Shown here in pieces: positions 32,037-41,300 of a stretch of 64,000 nt of DNA; the first letter of the stretch is position 1; each line of letters opens with the position of its first letter. Below the pieces are notes generated by a model. It worked only from the letters and a program-made list of their open reading frames with translations, had not been told where the DNA came from and made no database searches. Origin of the DNA: DASZQY01 sp963843565 (lineage in GTDB: Bacteria; Pseudomonadota; Alphaproteobacteria; Rhizobiales; Kaistiaceae); the NCBI GenBank assembly GCA_963843565.1, contig CAWJKY010000003.1:2976001-3040000 (forward strand), in the 5' to 3' direction. The position numbers and the translations under genes were made by a program.

Positions 32037-33938
32037 CTACCCTGCGTTTGGCAAGGCGAACGCGACGATCTGGTCGCTGACCCGCGGCGTCAGGATGGCG
32101 TTTCCGCCCGCCGCGAACAGCACGTATTCCTTGCCCTTGTATGTGTAGATAGCGGGCATCGCGACCGCGGGTGCGTCGACCGTCTGCTTCCACAAGACCT
32201 TGCCGGTTTTGAGGTCGACGGCCCGCACGCGCGAATCCATCGATCCGCCAATGAAGATCACACCGGACTTCGTCACGACCGGTGCTCCGATGGTCACCGA
32301 TCCCCAGGAGTCGGGCATGTAGAAGCCCCACTTCTGCACTTCGCCGAAGGGTTCCTTCCACAGCAGTTTGCCGGTGTTCAGGTCATAGGACGCCAGCGTC
32401 CCGTATGGCGGGTTCCAGCAGGGCAGGCCCTGAGGCGAGGTGAAGTTCGAGATGTAAAAGCCGTAGGGTGCGCCCGCCTGTGCGAAGTAACCCGGCTTCT
32501 TGCCGTTGTCGCTTTCCTTCGCATAGTCGGCCCGTTTCACCAGCCGATAGATCTGCACCACGCTCGACGAGTTGACCACATACGTGTCGGTAGTGGGGTC
32601 GACCGCCCCGCCGCCCCACTCGGTGCCGCCGACGGTCGCTGGATAGACAAGCGATCCCTTCAAGCTCGGCGGTGTGAAGCGGCCGTCATAGCGCAGCTCG
32701 GATGCCGTCTTGCTGCAATAGCCGAGGCTGGCGACATCGGCGAGCTTGTCGATGCCCGGCCACTGGTCGGAAACGACCGGCTGGGGCGTTGCCACATAGG
32801 GCTGCGTCGGGGAACTCTTCTCGCCGACGATGGTCGATTGCGGCACGGGCTTCTCGACGATGGGATAGATCGGCTCACCGGTCAGCCGGTTGAGGACGTA
32901 GAGGAAACCCTGCTTGGACGACTGCACGAGAGCGGGGATCGTCTTGCCATCCTTCTGGATGTCGACCAGGACCGGTGCCGAATTGGTGTCGTAGTCCCAG
33001 ATGTCGTGATGGACGAGCTGGCGGCTCCAGATGACCTCGCCAGTGTCGGCGTTGAGTGCCGTCACCGAGGTTGCCAGGGGAAGGCTCTCGGTGCGGTTTC
33101 CGCCGTAATAGTTGGGGCTCGGCGAGCTCACAGGCAGATAGAGGATGCCACGCTCGCGATCGACCGACATGCTGGTCCAGACGTCTGCGGTGCCCGTGGT
33201 TTTCGCTTGGTCGGCGGGAATCGCGTCAAACGTCCACTTGAGCTTGCCGGTCTCGGCGTTAACGGCGAAGACACGGCCGGGAGGCGCCTCGGAGTCGGCC
33301 CAATCCTTGCCCGCCCAACCGATGAAAAGCGTGTTCTTGTAGACGGTCGGCGGCTGCAGGATCGACAGCGGCCACTTGGCGTTGGTGGTGTTCCACCGGT
33401 TGATGTCGAGGATGCCGTTGTCGGCGAAACCAGTGCAGAGCTTGCCAGCGTCGGCGTCGACGGCGTGCAGCTTCGCATCCATGGTGCCGATGTAGACGAT
33501 CTTCTGGCAGGGCTGCCCGGCGACGGGATTGGCCGATTGCCAATAGGCAACGCCGCGCGTCTTCAGATCCGGTTGGGTCAGTGCCTTCAGCGTCGACTTG
33601 GTGTCGTAGATCCACTTCACCTTGCCGGTATCCGGGGCCAGCGCGAAGATCCGGTAGAACGGAGTCGACAGGTACACCGTGTTGTTGACGAAGAGTGGCG
33701 TTGCCGACCAGTCGGAAGCCGGTTTGTCACCGGTTCCGTCCGAAACGTCGCCCGTGTGGACCTCCCAGGCCTTGGTCAGCGTGCCGACGTTGTCCGGCGT
33801 GATCTGCGTCGCGGTCGAATATTTCTGCGCGGCGAGATCGCCGTTGAACGTGTACCAGTCCCGGGCCTGAACGGTGGCGGAGCCGGCGAAGAAAATGCCG
33901 GATGCAAGCGCAAGCGAGAAGGGAACGAGGCGGGTCAT
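32037..33938 (-). CDS. PQQ-dependent (glucose dehydrogenase-like) periplasmic quinoprotein
   Basis: 633 aa. A Sec signal ('MTRLVPFSLALASGIFFAGS' with cleavage after VQA) precedes an eight-bladed propeller that begins 'DWYTFNGDLAAQKYSTATQI'. 'GTEWGGGAVDPTTD' and repeated 'TGKLLWK'-type W-motif strands identify the quinoprotein fold. The family's E. coli glucose dehydrogenase (about 796 aa) has five fused N-terminal membrane helices, absent here. The gene overlaps the small membrane-protein gene before it (ATGA). It would oxidise an aldose or polyol and pass electrons to ubiquinone. No PQQ-synthesis gene is in the window. Confidence 0.85.
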   Translation of the reverse strand: MTRLVPFSLALASGIFFAGSATVQARDWYTFNGDLAAQKYSTATQITPDNVGTLTKAWEVHTGDVSDGTGDKPASDWSATPLFVNNTVYLSTPFYRIFALAPDTGKVKWIYDTKSTLKALTQPDLKTRGVAYWQSANPVAGQPCQKIVYIGTMDAKLHAVDADAGKLCTGFADNGILDINRWNTTNAKWPLSILQPPTVYKNTLFIGWAGKDWADSEAPPGRVFAVNAETGKLKWTFDAIPADQAKTTGTADVWTSMSVDRERGILYLPVSSPSPNYYGGNRTESLPLATSVTALNADTGEVIWSRQLVHHDIWDYDTNSAPVLVDIQKDGKTIPALVQSSKQGFLYVLNRLTGEPIYPIVEKPVPQSTIVGEKSSPTQPYVATPQPVVSDQWPGIDKLADVASLGYCSKTASELRYDGRFTPPSLKGSLVYPATVGGTEWGGGAVDPTTDTYVVNSSSVVQIYRLVKRADYAKESDNGKKPGYFAQAGAPYGFYISNFTSPQGLPCWNPPYGTLASYDLNTGKLLWKEPFGEVQKWGFYMPDSWGSVTIGAPVVTKSGVIFIGGSMDSRVRAVDLKTGKVLWKQTVDAPAVAMPAIYTYKGKEYVLFAAGGNAILTPRVSDQIVAFALPNAG

Positions 33939-34345
33939 CGGGCTGACTCCTGCATACGGGGTGAATATTCGCGCACGACCGGCTTCGTCTGCGCATCGAA
34001 GAAGACGTTGATGATCCAGCCGACGGCCGCGACGCCCGTCAGGCCGAGCAGCCAATTGGCTTCCAGCATCCACGCGGCGAATCCGGTGCCGAGAATGTCC
34101 AGTCCGGCTAAAATGACGAAGGTCATCGCCAGCCCGCCACGAAGCACGCGAGTCGCCAGCAGCAGCGCGGCTGCGAGCAGAAGGGCGCTCGATACGATCA
34201 CCAGCAGGACCCCAGCGGTGTGGGCGATGTCGCCACGCCAGAAATAGTCGACCAGCGCGACCAAGAGTCCCAAGGCGGAGCTCGCGGTCATGAGCCACGC
34301 TCCCGACTCGTCGAGACGAGTGGGCGGCTTAAATTGGTTGGCCAT
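33935..34345 (-). CDS. Small membrane protein, probable anchor of the quinoprotein dehydrogenase
   Basis: 136 aa with about four hydrophobic helices (about 20-35, 45-65, 70-90, 95-115): 'ALGLLVALVDYFW', 'GVLLVIVSSALLLAAALLLA', 'TFVILAGLDILGTGFAAWML', 'WLLGLTGVAAVGWIINVFF'. The start at 34345 has a near-perfect AGGAGGTGAAT site. Its stop overlaps the dehydrogenase start, which implies equimolar coupled synthesis. The layout looks like the membrane domain of membrane-bound glucose dehydrogenase encoded separately. This role is inferred from gene order and topology. Confidence 0.68.
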   Translation of the reverse strand: MANQFKPPTRLDESGAWLMTASSALGLLVALVDYFWRGDIAHTAGVLLVIVSSALLLAAALLLATRVLRGGLAMTFVILAGLDILGTGFAAWMLEANWLLGLTGVAAVGWIINVFFDAQTKPVVREYSPRMQESAR

Positions 34346-34571
34346 ATTCACCTCCTATGGTTTTGATCGCCGAACGGGAACCCGGCGCTGACCTTGAGGA
34401 AAACCGCGTTCGACCCTCGGGTTCGGTCCGACCGGGTGTCACGGTCTCACGGATAAGCGATGCTGTATTTCACCGACGATGCGCGCCTTGGCGAAAACGG
34501 TCGCTGCGGAGGCGAAGCGCGCGGGATTGGGTGCGGCCGGTCCAGGAAGCGCACAACAAAATATGGGTCGG
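34346..34571. other. Intergenic region
   Basis: 226 bp between the start of the membrane-anchor gene and the end of the AraC gene, both on the minus strand. It should carry the promoter of the anchor-dehydrogenase operon. No motif or RNA gene stands out. Confidence 0.4.
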
Positions 34572-35552
34572 CTAATGCGCGCCGGCCCTCGTCCCCGTCT
34601 GGTGGGCCTCGGCCACGGCCTCGATGTTCAGCACCGAGATATTCCGGCGCCAGGCCGCGGGACTGGTGCCGACTCGATTCGAGAATACCCGCGTCAAGTG
34701 GCTCTGGTCACGGAACCCGCATTCCGTCGCGATTTCCACAAGGGGGCGGTCGCTGCTCTGCATCATGTCCTTGGCCGCCTGGACGCGGCGGTCGAGCAGC
34801 CATTTGTGCGGCGGCAGACCCGTGGACTGGCGGAACGCACGGATGAAATGCCGGACCGAGAGGTGACACGCGTCGGCGACGTCGGCGACGTGAACGGTTC
34901 GGGAGAGATCCGATGCCATCATTTCAGCGGCGCGGCGCTGCTGCCACGGGGCGAGCCCGCCGACTGGCCTGGCGCTGGTGCCACCGACATACGCCCGGAT
35001 CAGATGGAACTGAAGCGCCAGGAAGAGCTCGTCAACGAACAGCGGCATTGCCCGATGCGAATCTTCCAGCGCGGGTATGAGGGAGTGAGCAAGGCTTCTG
35101 ATTGTTGGGTCGGCGACCGCCACTCCCTGCGGCACGCTCAACTCCCGCGCCGCGAGCAGATCGTTCTTGCGGGCCAAACGATCCAGTCCCGCTCGCGGAA
35201 TGTAGAACTGCACGACGTCAAACGGGCCACACAACTCCGCGGCAATGTCCGACCTCAGGTCATAGAGGCATGTGGTGTCCGCCGGCACGACGACGTCCTC
35301 GACTTGCTTCCCGTCGATCCGCACGGCCCTTTGGATGACAGGACGCAGATGCAACGAAACGACAAGAGCGTCGTCTTGCTCCAATTTCTCGATTTCGTGC
35401 CGCGATGGGCTGGCGCACGCAAGCCGGGTAATGGCGAAGTCGCTACCGCCGAACCGTCGCGCGATCATCGGCGGCTTGTCCGACAGCCCGAGTGTCTTCG
35501 CCATCCCCCTCCCAAAGGCGCCGCTTGGCGCAGCTCGCGACCTCTCGCCCAT
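34572..35552 (-). CDS. AraC-family transcriptional regulator
   Basis: 326 aa. An N-terminal effector part (about 1-200) is followed by tandem helix-turn-helix units (about 220-310): 'HVADVADACHLSVRHFIRAF' and 'PLVEIATECGFRDQSHLTRV', then 'FSNRVGTSPAAWRRN'. The ATG at 35552 has GAGGAGA 8 bp upstream; the frame open to 35888 is rejected because it lies inside the neighbouring regulator. It follows that second AraC gene by 11 bp, so the two form a tandem operon. Confidence 0.85.
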   Translation of the reverse strand: MGERSRAAPSGAFGRGMAKTLGLSDKPPMIARRFGGSDFAITRLACASPSRHEIEKLEQDDALVVSLHLRPVIQRAVRIDGKQVEDVVVPADTTCLYDLRSDIAAELCGPFDVVQFYIPRAGLDRLARKNDLLAARELSVPQGVAVADPTIRSLAHSLIPALEDSHRAMPLFVDELFLALQFHLIRAYVGGTSARPVGGLAPWQQRRAAEMMASDLSRTVHVADVADACHLSVRHFIRAFRQSTGLPPHKWLLDRRVQAAKDMMQSSDRPLVEIATECGFRDQSHLTRVFSNRVGTSPAAWRRNISVLNIEAVAEAHQTGTRAGAH

Positions 35553-35563
35553 CGCGATTCTCC

Positions 35564-36205
35564 TCAAATGCACCACGCAGATATTGGGGGACGCTCGGAC
35601 GACGCCGCGGCCGCGTGCCTCGATCCCGCCGCGACAGCCGCGCGCCAGCGCGCCGGACTGACACCAACGCGCTTGCCAAATGCCTGCGTGAAATGGCTCT
35701 GGCCCGCGAAGCCGCAATCCAGCGCCACCTCCGACAGACCCTTTGACGTGGTCGAGAGCAGTGCTTTCGCGCGCGCAATGCGACGATCGATGAGCCACTG
35801 GCTCGGGGCGACGCCTGTGCTCACCCTGAACGCGCGTGCGAAGTGCTTTGCCGTCAGGCCGCATTCCCGCGCGACGGCACTGACGCAAATGCGCCCGCCG
35901 ATATGCGCTTCCAGGATTTCAGTTGCACGATGGAGCTGGCATGGCGCCAACCCCCCTCTGTTGCCGGTTTGACGAAAAACGCCGTCCTTGCTGCCGACGG
36001 CGCATGCTGCGAGGGCGCGACGGACGTGCACCTGGAAAAGCTCGTCGGCGCGTTCCTTGCCGCTGCCCGGCGCGTGCATCGCGCGAACGAGTTCGCCAAC
36101 AACGCCGTCTCCAGGCGACAGAGAGCCTCGATTGAACCTCGCGTTGCGTTCGCTGTCCGCGGGACGCGCCGCGGCAACTGCAGTCGCTTCCGAAAGAGTC
36201 TGCAC
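35564..36205 (-). CDS. Short AraC-family regulator (paralogue of its neighbour)
   Basis: 213 aa, with only about 85 residues before the DNA-binding domain, so most of the usual effector domain is missing. The C-terminal HTH pair reads 'CVSAVARECGLTAKHFARAF' and 'GLSEVALDCGFAGQSHFTQA', resembling the next gene. The start is a GTG at 36205 after AGGAAG; there is no ATG near. It may be a constitutive, competing or truncated regulator. Confidence 0.75.
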   Translation of the reverse strand: MQTLSEATAVAAARPADSERNARFNRGSLSPGDGVVGELVRAMHAPGSGKERADELFQVHVRRALAACAVGSKDGVFRQTGNRGGLAPCQLHRATEILEAHIGGRICVSAVARECGLTAKHFARAFRVSTGVAPSQWLIDRRIARAKALLSTTSKGLSEVALDCGFAGQSHFTQAFGKRVGVSPARWRAAVAAGSRHAAAASSERPPISAWCI

Positions 36206-36534
36206 GGTCTCTTCCTATCTGCCGCCCGCCAAGGCGGTGAAAATGCGTCCGAAGAGACGGTCGGTGCTATTAGACGATGGTGTCACCGATACCATCGTAG
36301 CGCCCGGGACCGGTCATCACGGACCAGCCGATACCAAGGTCTCATAGACCGCGCGCAAAGGGCGTCGTCTACTGAGCGGGCGTCCACGGTTGGGTGCAGG
36401 AGATGAATCATCGGGCGTCGATTCGCGCCTGAACCGAGGTTGTTTTGGATTTCCAGGCGATCAGGCGCGACGGAGAAGGCCCGAGCAGATTTCGCACTGC
36501 GGCGACGCGGTTCGAGCGGCTATCGTGATTGGCC
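36206..36534. promoter_or_regulatory. Divergent intergenic region with an inverted repeat
   Basis: About 329 bp between the AraC pair (minus) and the response-regulator genes (plus). ACGATGGT (36274-36281) and ACCATCGT (36291-36298) form a perfect 8-bp inverted repeat with 9-bp spacer, about 70 bp upstream of the short AraC start. It is a candidate operator for autoregulation. Nothing else is recognisable. Confidence 0.45.
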
Positions 36535-36918
36535 ATGGGAAGCAACGATCCCAAAGGTGCGCTCATTTCCATGGTCGACGACGATGAATCCGTGCGCGAG
36601 TCACTGCCGGACCTGCTGAGGGAATTTGGCTTTTCTCCAGAAGCATTCTCCTCGGCGGCCGAATTTCTCAGCTCCGAATCCCTGGAACGAACGAAATGCC
36701 TGATCCTCGACGTTGCCATGCCAGGGATGTCCGGGCCTGAGCTGCAGCAGGAGCTGAAGCGGCGCGGCTACAAGATCCCGATCGTTTTCATCACCGCTCG
36801 CGCGGATGAGGCGACCAGGTCGCGTCTGCGAGCGCAAGGTGCTGTGGCGTGCCTTTCGAAGCCTTTTAGCGACACAGCTCTTCGCGATGCGGTCAATGCG
36901 GCGCTGGAGAAGGGATGA
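36535..36918 (+). CDS. Single-domain response regulator (FixJ-type receiver)
   Basis: 127 aa, a receiver only. It has the acidic pair 'SMVDDDESVRESLPDLL', the phosphoacceptor Asp59 in 'CLILDVAMPGMSG', 'VFITARADE' and the conserved 'CLSKPFSDTAL' lysine. No output domain, so it probably acts as a phosphate carrier or sink or by protein contact. The ATG at 36535 has a weak ribosome site; a TTG two codons earlier is in frame. The next gene's possible ATG overlaps its TGA. Confidence 0.85.
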   Translation: MGSNDPKGALISMVDDDESVRESLPDLLREFGFSPEAFSSAAEFLSSESLERTKCLILDVAMPGMSGPELQQELKRRGYKIPIVFITARADEATRSRLRAQGAVACLSKPFSDTALRDAVNAALEKG

Positions 36919-36926
36919 GGAGTGAC

Positions 36927-37622
36927 ATGGAGCCTTTTCGTCCAATAACAGGGGGAGTACGATACGAAGAGCTGGTTGGGGCGACCGCGCTGAATGTGGG
37001 GGAGCCCGTATTGCCGGCACCACTCGTATTCGTGGTGGATGATGACGTCTCGGTGCGCGAGTCGCTCGAGGCGCTAATTCGTCATGCGGGGTGGGAAGCG
37101 GAGACATTTGAGTCCGCGCGGGACTTTCTGGCGCGCCCGCCCGCTCCCGTTCCCAGCTGCCTGATCCTCGACGTCACTTTGCCGGGTCTCAATGGCCTGG
37201 AACTGCAGAAGCTCGTGGCTGTCGATCGAACGGACATGCCGATCATTTTCATCACCGGACATGGCGATGTGCCAACGACGGTCGAGGCGATGAAAGGTGG
37301 AGCGATCGAGTTCTTGACGAAGCCGTTCGATGACGAGGCGTTGCTGGGCGCGATCCGCGGCGCCATTGCACGCAGCGAAGCCGCCCTTCGCGACGCCGCC
37401 GAGGTCAAACAGCTGGCAATGCGGTACGCGTCGCTCAGTCCACGCGAGCGCGAAGTCATGGGGCTGGTCGTTCGCGGCCTGCTGAACAAGCAGATCGGCT
37501 TCGAACTCGGCATCAGCGAGGTCACGGTCAAGGCACATCGGGGCCGCGTCATGCACAAGATGCATGCGCGATCGCTCGTGGACCTGGTCGACAGCGCAAC
37601 AAGGCTGGGTCTTGAACGCTAG
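36927..37622 (+). CDS. FixJ/NarL-type response regulator with LuxR HTH
   Basis: 231 aa. A 30-residue lead precedes the receiver: 'LVFVVDDDVSVRESLEALIR', Asp82 in 'CLILDVTLPGLNG', 'FITGHGDVPTTVEAMKGGA', 'FLTKPFDDEALL'. The C-terminal LuxR domain has 'LSPREREVMGLVVRGLLNKQ' and 'GISEVTVKAHRGRVMHKM'. The ATG at 36927 has GAGGAG at 5-6 bp; the ATG at 36915, which overlaps the previous stop, is an alternative. It probably receives phosphate from the kinase at 38317. Confidence 0.87.
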   Translation: MEPFRPITGGVRYEELVGATALNVGEPVLPAPLVFVVDDDVSVRESLEALIRHAGWEAETFESARDFLARPPAPVPSCLILDVTLPGLNGLELQKLVAVDRTDMPIIFITGHGDVPTTVEAMKGGAIEFLTKPFDDEALLGAIRGAIARSEAALRDAAEVKQLAMRYASLSPREREVMGLVVRGLLNKQIGFELGISEVTVKAHRGRVMHKMHARSLVDLVDSATRLGLER

Positions 37623-37658
37623 CACGCGCAGGCGTGCACGCGCGACTGGGAGGTGACA

Positions 37659-38315
37659 GTGAACGGGACGAGAGCGAATTTACCTCCAATTCGACTTGCA
37701 GGGTCGGAATTGCGGGATGTGCGGCATGTCTGCGCGTTCTTCCACAGCGAGGATGAACGGTATCGAGTCCTGCTCCCGTTCATGAGCGAAGGGCTCGCCT
37801 GTGGCGACAAAGCTGTTCACATCGTGAGCCCCGGCGAACATGCCGGCCATCGCCATCGACTGGCCGAGGCGGGGATCGACGTCGACGGCGCCGAAGAAAG
37901 AGGCGAGCTCGAAGTTCTCTCCAGCACGGACGTTTATCTTCGTGACGGCCGTTTCGATCAGGATCGAATGCTGAACGTCTTCGAACGATTGGCCATGGAG
38001 GCGCAAGCCGAGGGTCGCGTCGGCCGGTTCGTTTGCGAGATGGAGTGGGCCGCTGCGGAAGGGAATGCCCATATAGACGATCTCATCGCGTTCGAGTCCC
38101 GCGTCAACGACTTATGGATCAAGCATCCCGATGTGGTGATTTGCGTCTATGACCTGGCCAAGTTCGACGGCCAGACTGTCATCGACATTGTGCGGACGCA
38201 CCCCATCATCATCATCGGCGGCGTGCTCCAGGAGAATCCGTTCTATGTGCCGCCGGCGCAGTTCCTCGCCGAGATCAGGGCACGGCGCACAACATCGGAC
38301 TCCCGGGCGCCCTGA
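37659..38315 (+). CDS. MEDS (DcmR-type sensory) domain protein
   Basis: 218 aa, a stand-alone MEDS domain: 'RHVCAFFHSEDERYRVLLPF' with 'GDKAVHIVSPGEHAGHRHRL', then 'MEWAAAEGNAHIDDLIAFES' and 'VVICVYDLAKFDG'. In other proteins this domain senses small ligands or binds partners of methanogen and methylotroph kinases. The GTG at 37659 follows GGGAGG by 5 bp; a GTG two codons earlier is less well spaced. It stops 1 bp before the kinase gene, so the two are probably translated together and may form one sensory complex. Confidence 0.78.
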   Translation: MNGTRANLPPIRLAGSELRDVRHVCAFFHSEDERYRVLLPFMSEGLACGDKAVHIVSPGEHAGHRHRLAEAGIDVDGAEERGELEVLSSTDVYLRDGRFDQDRMLNVFERLAMEAQAEGRVGRFVCEMEWAAAEGNAHIDDLIAFESRVNDLWIKHPDVVICVYDLAKFDGQTVIDIVRTHPIIIIGGVLQENPFYVPPAQFLAEIRARRTTSDSRAP

Positions 38316-38316
38316 T

Positions 38317-41300
38317 ATGGTCGCGCGCGACCCGGCGGAGCAGGTCAAGGACCTTCAAAGAGCGATAAACGACCTGATCGGCCTCACGACGCTGCCGGCC
38401 ATGTGGACCGGCGCCGATCAGTCGAAGGTCGTCGGCACGTTGCTCGATGTGCTGCTGGGGATGCTCGGCCTCGACTTCATCTTTTTGCTCCTCACCCAGG
38501 GCAACCTCGATATCGCCGACGCAGTCCGGGTCGCCCAATCGCTCGCAGCCAGCCTCCAGCCGGACGAGATCAGCGGGGCGTTGCTTGGTTCGTTTGGCGA
38601 CAATGTCTCACTCTGGCCCCCGGAAGGGCGCGTGAGCACCGGTGCCGGTGACTTTTCGGTTGCGATTGTGCAAATGGGTCTGCGGGGCGAGATCGGCACT
38701 GTGATCGCCGGCTCGCGTCGCCCGGATTTCGCCAGCGAGACCGAGAGGCTGCTGCTGAACGTCGCGGCGAACCAGGCCGCGCTGGCGTTGCAGCAGGCGC
38801 AGCTGCTCGACGCGCAAAAACGTATTGCCGTCGAGCTTGACCAGCGAGTAGCCGACCGTACCGTCGAGCTTGCTCAAGCGAATGAACGTTTGCAGCGTGA
38901 GATTGCCGAACGGAGCGAAGCGGAGGAGCGCTCCCGCCTCATCGTAGACAGTATTCCGGCCGGCATCGCGATCTTTGGACCGACCGGACATGTCACTGGA
39001 GCCAATCGGCAGTTGCTCGAGTATCTCGGCCAACCGCTCGAGGTCATGCAGCAATGGTCCACCGCCGGTTTGATCCATCCACAGGACCTGCCGAACGTGC
39101 TGGAGACGTTCGGTGTCATGATTGCGACCGGAGTCGCCGCCAGTTTCAAATTTCGACTGCGGCGCTTTGATGGGACCTATCGCTGGTTCGAGGCGCGGAA
39201 CATGGGCCTGCGCGACGCAAGCGGACAATTGGTTCGATGGCACGCGGTTATAACAGATGTCGATGACCGTGAACGCGCCGAGAGCGCAGTCGCCGCCAGC
39301 GAGCGCGAACTTCGCCTGATGCTGGATACCCTTCCCGTGGGCATCATCGTGGTCTCTCCGACGGAGGGCATCGTTTCTGCCAATCAACAGCTGTTGAACT
39401 ACCTCGGCGTGAGCCTCGAGGTCCTGCAGGACTGGGCGAACTCCGAGATGGTCCATCCCGATCAACGCGAAAGAACGCTGGCATATTTCAGGACCTTCAT
39501 GTCTATGGACGGACCGAGCAGCCACGAGACGCACATCCGACGCTTCGATGGCGTCTATCGCTGGTTCGTGGTCCGCAACAATCCCTTGCGGGATGCCGAT
39601 GGCAAGATCATCCGGTGGTATGGTCTGCTCATTGATATCGACGACCGGAAGCGAGCCGAGGACGCGCTGCACGAGAGCGCCGCGCAATTGCGTCTTGTCG
39701 TCAACACGATCCCGGGGCTCGTCGCCATCTTTGACGCGGACGGTGTCGCCGAAGACGTCAATGCGCCCTTCCTCGAATATCTCGGCCAGACCCTTGAGGA
39801 ATTCAGGAACTGGGCCACAAACGGCACGGTTCATCCGGATGACGTGGCACACCATGTCGCGCTTCTGGCGCGATGCTTCTCGTCAGGACGGCCGATCGAT
39901 ACCGAGACAAGGCTCAGGCGCTTCGACGGCGAGTATCGTTGGTTCCAGGTGCGCGGCCTGCCGGCCCGCGATGCCGAAGGTCGGATCAGCCGCTGGTACA
40001 GCCTGATGACCGACATCGATGATCGGAAAAAGGCCGAAGAAGCCGTCGCGGCGAACGAAAGCAGCCTGAAGACGACCGTCGACACCATCCCCGCCTTGGC
40101 ATGGTCTGCCCGGCCTGACGGTACCGGTGACTTCTTCAACAAGGCCTATCTCGATTACGTCGGCAGGCGACCGGAGGAGCTCGAAGGCTGGGCCTGGACG
40201 TCGGCCCTGCATCCGGACGACCTCCCGCGTTTCGACGCAGCCTGGCAGCGGGCGCGGGAGAGCGGCGGCGGCACGGAGTGCGAAGCCAGGCTGCTTGGTT
40301 CGGACGGCAGCTATCGCTGGTTCATCTTTCGCGCCAATCCACTGCGAGACAGCGGCGGAGCGATCGTCAAGTGGTACGGCATCAACACCGATATCGAAGA
40401 TCGAAAGCGCGCAGAGGAAAAGCTGGCGGAAAGCGAAGCGTGGTTGGCGCACTCGCAGCGCATGAGCGCGATGGGGAGCTTTGCGTGGATGCTGGCAACG
40501 AAGGAGATCACCTTCTTCTCCGAAGAACTCTATCGGATATTCGAGCTCGACCCCAACGTGCCCCTCACCTTTGAGCAGATCGCCGCGCGGGTCCATCCCG
40601 ATGACACCCAGTTGTTTGCGGCGAAGCTGGCACAGGCACAGGCTGGTATCGTCGACCACGACTATGACGTCCGCCTGCGTATGCCTGATGGCCGCGTGAA
40701 ATACATCCGCACCGAGTCGCGTCCCGACACTCAGGCTGACGGCCAGACGATTTTCGTCGGCACGATGCGGGACATCACCGAGCAGAAACGGACGGAGGAA
40801 GCCCTCAACGAGCTGAGAACGGAGCTCGCCCACGTCGCCAGGGTCAGCACGCTTGGCGCGATGACGGCTTCGATCGCTCACGAGATCAATCAGCCCTTGT
40901 CGGGCATTGTCACCAATGCCGGCACGGGTCTGCGAATGCTGGCCTCGGACCCGCCGAACGTCCGCGGAGCCCAGGAAACCGCGCGGCGAACCCTCAGAGA
41001 CGCCAAGCGAGCGACCGACGTTATTTCGCGACTGCGCGCTCTGTTCACAAAACGGGAAACGCTGATCGAGCCGGTGGAGCTGAACGAGGCGGCGCGGGAG
41101 GTGATCGCATTTTCGCAGAAGGGCCTTCAAGATGGCAGGGTAGCCCTCCAGCTTGAGCTTGCCGACAATATTCCCCCGGTCGAAGGTGATCGTGTCCAGC
41201 TTCAGCAGGTGATTTTGAACCTCGTTCTCAACGCCACCGAGGCGATGAGCGAGATCGACGATCGACCGAGGCAGCTGGTCATCCGGACCGCCAGCGCGGA

